Below, in pieces: positions 33,056 through 39,695 of a stretch of 45,027 bases of DNA. The notes beneath the pieces are model-generated. The model ran no database searches. It was given only the letters and a program-made list of their open reading frames with translations, and was not told where the DNA came from. A program made the translations under genes and the position numbers. Location of the stretch: contig CADCEF010000037.1 in the NCBI GenBank assembly GCA_902800365.1, positions 1-45,027 on the forward strand, given 5' to 3'. The DNA comes from an uncultured Prevotella sp. (GTDB lineage: Bacteria > Bacteroidota > Bacteroidia > Bacteroidales > Bacteroidaceae). How positions within the stretch are numbered: position 1 is the first letter of the stretch; each line of letters opens with the position of its first letter.

Positions 33056-33394
33056 ATGAAGAAAAGTAGTATTATTGAAGCGAGACGTAAGCAGGTTAAT
33101 CCATTAGTCCGTCAGAATGTAGAACTTTCGTTCCAAATCGTGGATCGCATCCACGAGATACTTATGGCAAAGGGGCTAAAGCAGAAAGACCTGGCAATGA
33201 TGCTCGGCAAGAAAGAGGCTGAAATCAGCAAGTGGATGCGCGGTACTCATAATTTTACGATAGATACGATTGTATCAATCGAGAAAGCACTTGAAGCACC
33301 CATTCTACAAGTGGTACATCAAGAGTATGAGACTCCAACTTATGAGTTTAATAATATGATGGCTTGTGAGCCATTAACTCCACCTGAGCCATAG
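33056..33394 (+). CDS. XRE-family helix-turn-helix regulator
   Basis: 112 residues from ATG 33056. A reading from 33017 would start inside the -33/-7 region and is rejected. HTH at about 38-90: GLKQKDLAMMLGKKEAEISKWMRGTHNFTIDTIVSIEKAL, the classical Cro/C1 form. The C-terminus (ETPTYEFNNMMACEPLTPPEP) is proline-rich. It has no toxin gene beside it, so it may be a solitary antitoxin-like repressor that also represses itself at its near-leaderless promoter. Confidence 0.85.
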   Translation: MKKSSIIEARRKQVNPLVRQNVELSFQIVDRIHEILMAKGLKQKDLAMMLGKKEAEISKWMRGTHNFTIDTIVSIEKALEAPILQVVHQEYETPTYEFNNMMACEPLTPPEP

Positions 33395-33495
33395 GTATAT
33401 GGAGATTTCTCCATGCGCTGCGCTTAGTCGAGATGACAAGGAGGAGTGGTCGCTCGAGATGACAAATAAAGTATTAACCTTTAATAAATTGTACC
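33395..33495. other. Short gene-free stretch before smalltalk copy 2
   Basis: Contains two GTCGAGATGACAA-like steps (near 33427 and 33461) and no promoter of the TAnnTTTG class. There is no HU-related gene ahead of this smalltalk copy. Confidence 0.35.
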
Positions 33496-33639
33496 ATGAC
33501 TAAGAGAGAAACATTTAAGTTCATTATACAGATTATTGCATCTGTAGCTACAGCAATTGTGACGGCACTGGGGGCTACCTCGTGCATGGGTATTAAAAAA
33601 AGTCACCCTCGGGGTGGCTTTTTTTTATTGAAAACATAA
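33496..33639 (+). CDS. Smalltalk peptide, copy 2, reading through its terminator
   Basis: The first 32 residues equal copy 1 (33-aa). After CMG the frame has no stop: it reads IKKSHPRGGFFLLKT through the terminator hairpin to TAA at 33637-33639, giving 47 residues. The first 62 nt are identical to copy 1, and after that almost every codon differs silently (also Ser AGT versus TCG). The lost stop may be a recent change or a deliberate short tail. Orphan copy without the HU-related gene. Confidence 0.7.
   Translation: MTKRETFKFIIQIIASVATAIVTALGATSCMGIKKSHPRGGFFLLKT
33596..33627 (+). terminator. Terminator inside the smalltalk copy 2 frame
   Basis: AAAA-GTCACCC-TCG-GGGTGGC-TTTTTTTT. Same GTCACC/GGTGGC type as at 18665 and 34928. 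Confidence 0.85.
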
Positions 33640-33658
33640 AAGAAACGTCTTTTTTTTG

Positions 33659-33666
33659 TATATTTG
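33659..33666 (+). promoter_or_regulatory. -7 box for the double-glycine peptide gene
   Basis: TATATTTG, preceded by a T-run; no -33 match. Leader of about 37 nt. Confidence 0.5.
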
Positions 33667-33706
33667 CACCATCAAATATACATGGTTCATTTAAAACGTT
33701 ATAATT

Positions 33707-33850
33707 ATGGCGATTTTTTGTGGTAAGAAAAACGGCAAAGCCGAGAATGCGAAGAAGGCTGACGAATGTCTCCTTGAAGAAGATGATCTTGACCAGGTGT
33801 CTGGTGGTGGTGGATTTTATCGGTATGATCCTAATAACCGACCAAAATAG
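33707..33850 (+). CDS. 47-residue peptide with double-glycine leader
   Basis: Reads MAIFCGKKNGKAENAKKADE, then CLLEEDDLDQVSGG and GGFYRYDPNNRPK. LLEEDDLDQVSGG has the L-x-x-x-x-L-x-x-V-S-G-G form of leaders cut after GG by C39-peptidase ABC exporters (bacteriocin and RiPP precursors). The predicted core would be about 13 residues, Gly/Tyr/Asn/Pro-rich and basic. No exporter or modifying enzyme lies in the window, so the partner would have to be elsewhere. The basic N-terminal 20 residues are longer than a plain leader. Confidence 0.65.
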   Translation: MAIFCGKKNGKAENAKKADECLLEEDDLDQVSGGGGFYRYDPNNRPK

Positions 33851-33919
33851 TTTCGTATATATTGACTGTCATCTCTCCACACGCTCGAAATGCCTGGGTA
33901 AACTGCAACACTTGCTTTT

Positions 33920-34642
33920 TTATTTTACTTCTTTTTCGATGATTGTCTTACCAGCGCCCCAGGCATCGGCTACCTTCTCGCCTACTACGCGATAGGTTCT
34001 CTTGGCTGAGTCGAAGATAACAGGCTGCAGCTTGCCAAGGTCGATGTTGCCTTCTTCGTCGAGGATGCTCTCGTCGGCACTCATATTAACAATCTCACCA
34101 ACCACACGGGCACCACCGTTCTCGTCTTCATCGAATGTCACAACCTTGCACTCCAGGGTGAGCTTATACTCATTGATGATTGGAGCATCAACATTGGGAC
34201 TCTTGGTGATGGTGAAACCTGCCTTGGCTACCTTGTCGGGCACATCATTGCCTGATACTATGCCGAAGTAATCGCTCTGAACGATATCATCCTTTGTGGC
34301 GAAGCTGATAGTGAAGGCCTTCTTCAGTCGGATGTTATCAGTTGTCTTGTGGGCTGAAAGCTGGAAGGTGATGTGCTTAGGACCGCACTGACCACCCCAT
34401 GCTGCCATCATTACATCAGGATTCTGATTCTCGTCCCATGTAGCAATCATAATTGCTGGGAGCGGAGTGATAACGGCTGCATCGCCAAAGTTCTTACGTC
34501 CCTCTACATCCTTTACGTCTACCTTCTCTTCTACAGGATTCTCGTTGGTAGTTGTTTCACTCTTCTGCTCTTTGTTTCCGCAAGCGGCAAAAAGCACTGT
34601 TGCTGTGAGCATTAATGCCGAATACTTAATTGATTTTTTCAT
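33920..34642 (-). CDS. Flavin reductase-like (flavoredoxin) lipoprotein
   Basis: 240 residues. Lipoprotein signal with lipobox LFAAC (C21), then a Ser/Thr/Glu linker and a split-barrel flavin reductase domain (about 55-240): LPAIMIATWDENQNPDVMMAAW, FTISFATKD and SPNVDAPIINEY are typical of FMN-binding flavoredoxin proteins. The export of such a protein to the envelope is unusual but known in Bacteroidetes. Likely role: electron transfer or flavin reduction at the periplasmic side. Confidence 0.82.
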   Translation of the reverse strand: MKKSIKYSALMLTATVLFAACGNKEQKSETTTNENPVEEKVDVKDVEGRKNFGDAAVITPLPAIMIATWDENQNPDVMMAAWGGQCGPKHITFQLSAHKTTDNIRLKKAFTISFATKDDIVQSDYFGIVSGNDVPDKVAKAGFTITKSPNVDAPIINEYKLTLECKVVTFDEDENGGARVVGEIVNMSADESILDEEGNIDLGKLQPVIFDSAKRTYRVVGEKVADAWGAGKTIIEKEVK

Positions 34643-34987
34643 AAGTCTAATATTTTAATATATATGCTATACTTAGATAAGCGTTGCAAAAGTACAAATA
34701 TAATTTTATATCGCGTACGATTCAGTCAATCTTTTAAGAAGGATTAACTAAATATCGCACGCGACAGAAGATTCCCCTTACCTCGTTGCAGTATGAGGAT
34801 TCTTGGTTTACCCAAATTCATTTTGTTCGTTTGTTCGTTTGTTCGCCACAAGCCTTCTTGGCCTAGCCAAGCAATCATAGGTCGAGTGGTGAAATTCACT
34901 TTTTTTTTCCACCATATAAACAAAAAAGCCACCCGAAGGTGACTCACATTTTTTTAATACTATTTATTGATAAAAAAGTGTTTTTTA
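34643..34987. other. Gene-free stretch, 345 bp
   Basis: Holds the flavin reductase -7 box (minus TACTTTTG, 34694-34687), a short GTTCGTTT tandem repeat (34825-34845), a CAAGCC-type motif and the terminator at 34922. Short reading frames here have no support. Confidence 0.5.
34922..34943 (-). terminator. Leftward terminator of the duplicated module
   Basis: On the minus strand GTCACC (34943-34938), TTCG loop, GGTGGC, then TTTTTTG. It could stop leftward transcripts, for example from the YbjQ gene, and faces against the METKKKEA peptide. Confidence 0.75.
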
Positions 34988-35019
34988 TTTGGAGGATGTT
35001 CGTAAATTGATTAACTTTG
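34988..35019 (+). promoter_or_regulatory. Promoter of METKKKEA copy 2
   Basis: TTTG (34988-34991), 20 nt, TAACTTTG (35012-35019): exact consensus. The ATG at 35027 begins 8 nt after it. Confidence 0.8.
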
Positions 35020-35026
35020 CAATAAT

Positions 35027-35089
35027 ATGGAAACAAAGAAGAAAGAGGCTATTATCTTACTGCTGTACAGTAAGAGGTTTCGGAGGTAA
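35027..35089 (+). CDS. METKKKEA peptide, 20 residues (deleted copy)
   Basis: METKKKEAIILLLYSKRFRR. The first 29 nt equal the start at 18660; the next 100 nt of that copy are missing and the frame changes into the CTTACTG hairpin. It is near-leaderless behind a perfect promoter. Either a remnant or a short leader peptide whose translation matters for the following 130 nt. Confidence 0.45.
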   Translation: METKKKEAIILLLYSKRFRR

Positions 35090-35222
35090 TCGATCCTATG
35101 ATTTAGGGCCGATTTTCAATTCGGTATTTGTAACAATCTGTTAAATCACCGCTTTTATTATTAATAGTGGTTAACGGAAAGGAGGGTGTCCTGACTTATG
35201 GGACATCCTCCTCCTACATTTG
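35056..35222 (+). repeat. Duplicated regulatory module, copy 2
   Basis: Partner of 18364-18531. One base differs in the first 90 or so nt; then similar up to the operator and -7 box. Confidence 0.85.
35187..35222 (+). promoter_or_regulatory. Promoter with TGTCC-N9-GGACA operator (module copy 2)
   Basis: Dyad 35187-35205, then -7 TACATTTG (35215-35222). Drives the 61-residue gene. Confidence 0.6.
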
Positions 35223-35261
35223 CACCCAAAAACAGAATGTATCAATTATAAAATTAAAGTT

Positions 35262-35447
35262 ATGAATAGACTAATAGACAAAACTCTGAACTCACTGTTC
35301 AAGTTGGCCGAGCGACTTACAGGTACTCAGGCCCAACCAACCACAACCAACAGCCAGCCACAAAAGCCACAAAAGCCACAAACCCCTCAAAGAATCCGCT
35401 TTACCAAAGCTGATAAATGGATTCAAGGCGAATTATTTGAGGGGTAA
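35262..35447 (+). CDS. Unknown 61-residue protein
   Basis: Starts MNRLIDKTLNSLFKLAERLT (amphipathic helix), a Q/T/P linker (QPQKPQKPQTPQ) and a basic end RIRFTKADKWIQGELFEG. Family unknown. ATG 35262 is chosen; a TTG start at 35220 would fall in the -7 box. The promoter is shared in design with the 82-residue gene, which otherwise has no similarity. Confidence 0.65.
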   Translation: MNRLIDKTLNSLFKLAERLTGTQAQPTTTNSQPQKPQKPQTPQRIRFTKADKWIQGELFEG

Positions 35448-35473
35448 ATGCTAGCTTGAGGGATAATTTTTTA

Positions 35474-35791
35474 TCAGATTACTACAGCAGTGCCGCTGGC
35501 GGCTACCATGAGCATTGAGCCGTTGGCGCCGATGGTCTCGTAGTCGAGGTCGATGCCTACTATGGCGTTGGCGCCGATGGCCTGAGCGCGCATCATCATC
35601 TCACGCATAGAGGTGTCCTTAGCTTCGGCAAGCACCTTCTCGTAACTGCCGGCGCGGCCGCCTACGATATCGCGTATGCCTGCAAAGAAATCCTTGAAAG
35701 CGTTAGCACCAATGATAGTCTCACCTGTCACCACTCCTTTATATTCGCGGATGGGATGACCTTCGATCTGTGGGGTTGTTGATAGAATCAT
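35474..35791 (-). CDS. YbjQ family protein (UPF0145)
   Basis: 105 residues forming the family's pentameric beta-alpha fold: [48 protein letters not shown], and [19 protein letters not shown]-like centre ([14 protein letters not shown]) with the terminal ASGTAVVI. Sometimes called heavy-metal-binding domain; role unknown. Convergent with the 61-residue gene across 26 bp. Confidence 0.92.
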   Translation of the reverse strand: MILSTTPQIEGHPIREYKGVVTGETIIGANAFKDFFAGIRDIVGGRAGSYEKVLAEAKDTSMREMMMRAQAIGANAIVGIDLDYETIGANGSMLMVAASGTAVVI

Positions 35792-35846
35792 AATTGTAAT
35801 GTTTTAAAAGTTTATTCAACTTTTAGACGTAACTAACAAACGAAAA

Positions 35847-35878
35847 GTTGCAGCAACATAATTTTTTTTGTAATTTTG
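35847..35878 (+). promoter_or_regulatory. Promoter of the sigma/anti-sigma/barrel operon
   Basis: GTTG (35847-35850), 20 nt, TAATTTTG (35871-35878); leader of about 77 nt. Confidence 0.6.
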
Positions 35879-35958
35879 CAGCAAAATTCTTATCGTTTTG
35901 TGCAACTAGACGAAAAACTGAATCGTCCTTGAGGCAAATGATTATTTAAAAACTGATT

Positions 35959-36456
35959 ATGACCAAAGAGAAATTTGAGGTGATTTACCGTAAACTCTAC
36001 CCGAAGATGTACCGACTGGCAAGGACGATACTCTACGACGCAGACGAATGCAAAGACGTGGTGAACGACGTGTTTGTGAAGCTGATGAGAGAAGAGATTG
36101 CTCCGCAGGAAGACAAAATGGAGGGCTACCTGATGACCAGCGTACGAAACAAATGTCGCGACAGACTGCGCCACAAAAGCGTGAGAGAGCGAGTGGAACA
36201 TTTGTACCAAAAGGAGATGATGCAGAACAGCATCGTGACGATGAACGACGACGACCGGCTGGAACGCCTTAACGCGTACATTGACCGAGAGTTGCAACCA
36301 CTGAGCAGACAGATACTGAAGCTGAGGTTTCTGAGCGAAATGAGCTACGACGAAGTGGCCGAGGCCACTGGAGTGGAAAGAACTACAGTTTACAGACATC
36401 TGACGAAATCGATGGAGAGTATTAGAGCATATTTTAATGTAACAGCAAAACGATAA
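35959..36456 (+). CDS. ECF sigma factor of a FecI/FecR-like operon
   Basis: 165 residues: region 2 (8-75, ARTILYDADECKDVVNDVFVKLM) and region 4 (105-160, LSRQILKLRFLSEMSYDEVAEATGVERTTVYRHL). Followed 7 nt later by an anti-sigma gene and then an STN-domain barrel. In such operons a ligand in the outer-membrane protein signals through STN and the anti-sigma to release the sigma factor. Confidence 0.93.
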   Translation: MTKEKFEVIYRKLYPKMYRLARTILYDADECKDVVNDVFVKLMREEIAPQEDKMEGYLMTSVRNKCRDRLRHKSVRERVEHLYQKEMMQNSIVTMNDDDRLERLNAYIDRELQPLSRQILKLRFLSEMSYDEVAEATGVERTTVYRHLTKSMESIRAYFNVTAKR

Positions 36457-36463
36457 AATCATC

Positions 36464-37129
36464 ATGAAGAATCAAGACAAAATAGAGTTACTACTTGACA
36501 TACAGGAGCACCCAGAGAAATATAGCGACGAGCAGCTGAACCACATGCTGGCCGAAGACGAGGAGCTGGCTGAAATGATGGAGCAGTTGGCCACCACCAA
36601 GCGCGCACTCGCCAAAAAGGAAGCCGAGGAGGAGCAGCCCGACATGGACGCGCTGTGGCAGGAGTTTGAGGCTGAACACGGCGAGGAGTTTGACAAGCCA
36701 GAGGCCAAACGTATAGGCTTGCCACTGCACAAGATTGCCGCCCTGTTCATTGGCGCAGTACTGACAGCAGGTCTGGCATTTGCCGCCGTACAGATGGTGA
36801 TGAACGCAAACAAGCCCGCACCAGAACCCACCAAGACGGAGGCTCCTGCAGCAGCACCAAAGGCCATACAACCTAAGGACGAAGCGCCTGCAGACACAGT
36901 GGTTGCAGAAAAGTCGGTAACATTCGACAACATCACCCTTGAGCAGATCCTGACTCAGATAGCTGCACACTACAAAGCTGAGGTGGAGTTTGAAAACGAG
37001 GATGCTCGCTCATACAGGCTCTTCATCAAATGGAACAGCGAAGAGCCGCTGGAACGCATTGTGGAGCGACTGAACAATTTTGAGAGCATCAACATCGAAC
37101 TGAAAGACCATAAGATGACCGTAAAGTAA
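36464..37129 (+). CDS. Anti-sigma protein with FecR-type C-terminus
   Basis: 221 residues. The cytoplasmic part (1-80) holds a charged helix pair (EDEELAEMMEQLATTKRALAKKEAEEEQ), one membrane helix at about 87-110 (IAALFIGAVLTAGLAFAAVQMVM), a Pro/Ala linker and a DUF4974-like end (VTFDNITLEQILTQIAAHY...ERLNNFESINIEL), the part of FecR proteins that contacts STN domains. No FecR core is present, so it is a reduced form. Ends 1 nt into the barrel gene (TAATG). Confidence 0.85.
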   Translation: MKNQDKIELLLDIQEHPEKYSDEQLNHMLAEDEELAEMMEQLATTKRALAKKEAEEEQPDMDALWQEFEAEHGEEFDKPEAKRIGLPLHKIAALFIGAVLTAGLAFAAVQMVMNANKPAPEPTKTEAPAAAPKAIQPKDEAPADTVVAEKSVTFDNITLEQILTQIAAHYKAEVEFENEDARSYRLFIKWNSEEPLERIVERLNNFESINIELKDHKMTVK

Positions 37130-39669
37130 TGAGGCGCCTATTCTTATCACTCTATATCTGCTGCCTGGCCATAACAGGCTTGGCGCAGACCGTTAGTCGC
37201 GAATACAACAACGTATCGATAAGCGATGTGCTGAAGCAACTGAACGAGCAGTACAAGGCATATACCATCAGCTTTATGTACAACGAGCTTGAAGACTTCC
37301 GCATCACTACCAAAATTCGCAACAAATCACTGCCCGACGCCATCCAGCAGATGATAGGCTTCTACCCTATCCGGATGACCGTGAAGGGCAATGAAATCAT
37401 CGTGGAATGCCCACAGAAGAGTTTACCACGATATAAGGGTACGATAGTAGACCAGCAGAACCACCCTGTGGCCTATGCCAACATAGCGCTGCTATCGGCA
37501 GACGACTCGACACTGGTAGCAGGAGGCGTATCGAACGAGAGCGGCCTGTTTGTCATCCCCTGTGAGCAGAAGCAGGTACTGGCGCGCATATCATTCGTAG
37601 GCTACAAGACCACATACAAGCGTTGCAACAGCACACAGATGGGCACCATACGCCTGACACCTGATAACCACATGCTGAAAGGCATTGTGGTGAAGGGCAC
37701 CCCACAATACCAGACAACCATGGGCGGCATGGAGATAGCCGTAGAAGGAACGCTGCTGGCCAAGATGGGAACAGCGCTCGACGTACTGGGGCAACTGCCA
37801 CGCGTATCAGTTAGCGGCGGCAGCGTGAACGTGTTTGGCAAGGGCACACCGATCATCTACATCAACAACAAGAGGATTCTGAACAGCCAGGAGCTGCAGC
37901 AGCTGAAGTCGGAAGATATCAAGTCGGTTGAGGTCATCACCAACCCTGGCGCACAGTATAATGCTGAGGTGGAATCGGTGATCAGGATCAATACCCGCAA
38001 GCGCACGGTAGAAGGTCTGAGTATACGCAACGACGCCAACGTGAGCAACAACAAATGGTGGAAAGGATACGAGGAGCTGATGCTGAAATACCAGACCAGT
38101 AAGTTTGAGATTATCAACGATGCATACATCTATAGCAGCGCATCCGGCGAAGACAACACACTGGACATTGGCATACACACGGATAAGGACAACATCGATA
38201 TTAAACAGTATGTTCCAACAAAAGCGCGACAAGCTGGAGTATCAGAATATCTGGCTACCGACTACTGGGTAAACGACAGCAACTCGATAGGTGCATCGTA
38301 CCAATATTACACCATGTTTTACTCGAACATTACAGGTTGGAGCCAACAGGATTTTGTAAGAAACGGAGTGATGGAGGGCGTAGTGAACGCTACCGACATC
38401 ATGAAACCCAAGAATCAGCAACACACACTGAATGCATACTATCAGGGAAAGATAGGAAAGATGTGCATCGACCTGAACGGCACGTATTACGACGGCACTA
38501 ACGAACGTAATGACGTGGTCACAGAGACCAGCGAAAAACTTGAAGACCGCGAGGTGCACTCGAGCAGCAAGGAGAGAAACCGCATGTATGCTGCCAAACT
38601 GATACTCGACTTCCCCATGATGGGCGGAAAGCTGAAAGTGGGCATTGAGCTGATCAAGACAAAGTCGCACGGCGTGTTTACCAACATAGAAAACTACGTC
38701 AAGTCAAGTGAAACAGACATCAAGGAGCACAGCATAGCAGGATTTGCGCAATACGAACTCTCTATAGGCCACTGGCACATGGGCGCTGGAGTGAGATATG
38801 AGGATGTGGTGAGAAACTACTACCTGTACGGCGATAAACAAGACGATGCGAGCCGCACGTATCACAACCTGTTCCCTAACCTGGCTGTGGCGTGGAGAAA
38901 AAACGACTGGAGCTGGCAACTGAGCATGAACGAGAAGATGCATCGCCCCAGCTACCACAATCTGCGCAACTTCATGCAGTACGACAACCGCTATATGTAC
39001 GAGGGAGGAAACCCAACACTGCGACCAGAAAAGGTGTACAACATTGAGACGGGCGCTACATACAGGTGGATAAGCGCCACATGGGGCTATACCTATATTA
39101 AAGATGCCATGGTGTGGGTAGACCGACTGCTGGACAACCAGGCGATAACCTATACCTCGAACATGAACTTCGACCACCACCAAACGCTGTATGGCAGCAT
39201 CTACCTGGCCCCGATATTCAAGATATATCGCCCCACGCTGGAGCTTACCTACCAGCAGCAGATATTCAACACCAAGGATTACGGATGCAACAGAAACCTG
39301 AATAAGCCATCGTTCGGATTCAAGATGAACAACCGTTTTGTGTTCAGTAAATCGCTGATGGCTGGATTCTCAGTAAGAGCCAACACCAACAGCTACGATG
39401 GATTTGTGGAGAGCCGCGGACGCGTAAGCGTAGATGCAGCCATCAGAAAATCGTTTAATAACGAGCGATGGGTAGTGATGCTGACTGCTGAGGACATTTT
39501 TAAAACAGCACGCGAGCGATGGACCATGTACGGCATGGGCACAGAAACCAGCAAGAACTGCTACAACTACAACCGCAACATTACCTTACGACTGACCTAC
39601 AACTTCAACAATACCCGCACCAAGTACAAAGGTACAGGCGCAGGTAATGAGGAAAAGAAGAGAATGTGA
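37129..39669 (+). CDS. Outer-membrane barrel with STN and carboxypeptidase-like domains
   Basis: 846 residues. Signal peptide (1-19, ending GLAQ); STN domain (about 25-95, VSISDVLKQLNEQYKAYTISFMYN); carboxypeptidase-regulatory-like domain (about 103-190, GTIVDQQNHPVAYANIALL); plug (about 205-290, IIYINNKRI, VEVITNPGAQY); and a large beta-barrel of the OMP_b-brl_3 type to the C-terminus. STN marks it as a signalling receptor linked to the two genes before it. Substrate unknown; no SusD partner follows. Confidence 0.9.
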   Translation: MRRLFLSLYICCLAITGLAQTVSREYNNVSISDVLKQLNEQYKAYTISFMYNELEDFRITTKIRNKSLPDAIQQMIGFYPIRMTVKGNEIIVECPQKSLPRYKGTIVDQQNHPVAYANIALLSADDSTLVAGGVSNESGLFVIPCEQKQVLARISFVGYKTTYKRCNSTQMGTIRLTPDNHMLKGIVVKGTPQYQTTMGGMEIAVEGTLLAKMGTALDVLGQLPRVSVSGGSVNVFGKGTPIIYINNKRILNSQELQQLKSEDIKSVEVITNPGAQYNAEVESVIRINTRKRTVEGLSIRNDANVSNNKWWKGYEELMLKYQTSKFEIINDAYIYSSASGEDNTLDIGIHTDKDNIDIKQYVPTKARQAGVSEYLATDYWVNDSNSIGASYQYYTMFYSNITGWSQQDFVRNGVMEGVVNATDIMKPKNQQHTLNAYYQGKIGKMCIDLNGTYYDGTNERNDVVTETSEKLEDREVHSSSKERNRMYAAKLILDFPMMGGKLKVGIELIKTKSHGVFTNIENYVKSSETDIKEHSIAGFAQYELSIGHWHMGAGVRYEDVVRNYYLYGDKQDDASRTYHNLFPNLAVAWRKNDWSWQLSMNEKMHRPSYHNLRNFMQYDNRYMYEGGNPTLRPEKVYNIETGATYRWISATWGYTYIKDAMVWVDRLLDNQAITYTSNMNFDHHQTLYGSIYLAPIFKIYRPTLELTYQQQIFNTKDYGCNRNLNKPSFGFKMNNRFVFSKSLMAGFSVRANTNSYDGFVESRGRVSVDAAIRKSFNNERWVVMLTAEDIFKTARERWTMYGMGTETSKNCYNYNRNITLRLTYNFNNTRTKYKGTGAGNEEKKRM

Positions 39670-39695
39670 TCTCTACGCAGATGTGGATGGGGGTA

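Noticed and set aside
34824-34846. GTTCGTTT repeats as a CRISPR-like or att site
   Set aside because: Only three 8-bp units without spacers; simple tandem slippage.
34744-34947. A 67-codon minus-strand frame
   Set aside because: Begins inside the terminator hairpin at 34922-34943 and includes a GTTCGTTT tandem repeat; no support.
35959-39669. A SusC/SusD polysaccharide utilisation locus
   Set aside because: The barrel has STN and the sigma/anti-sigma pair, but no SusD gene, glycoside hydrolase or hybrid regulator is present.
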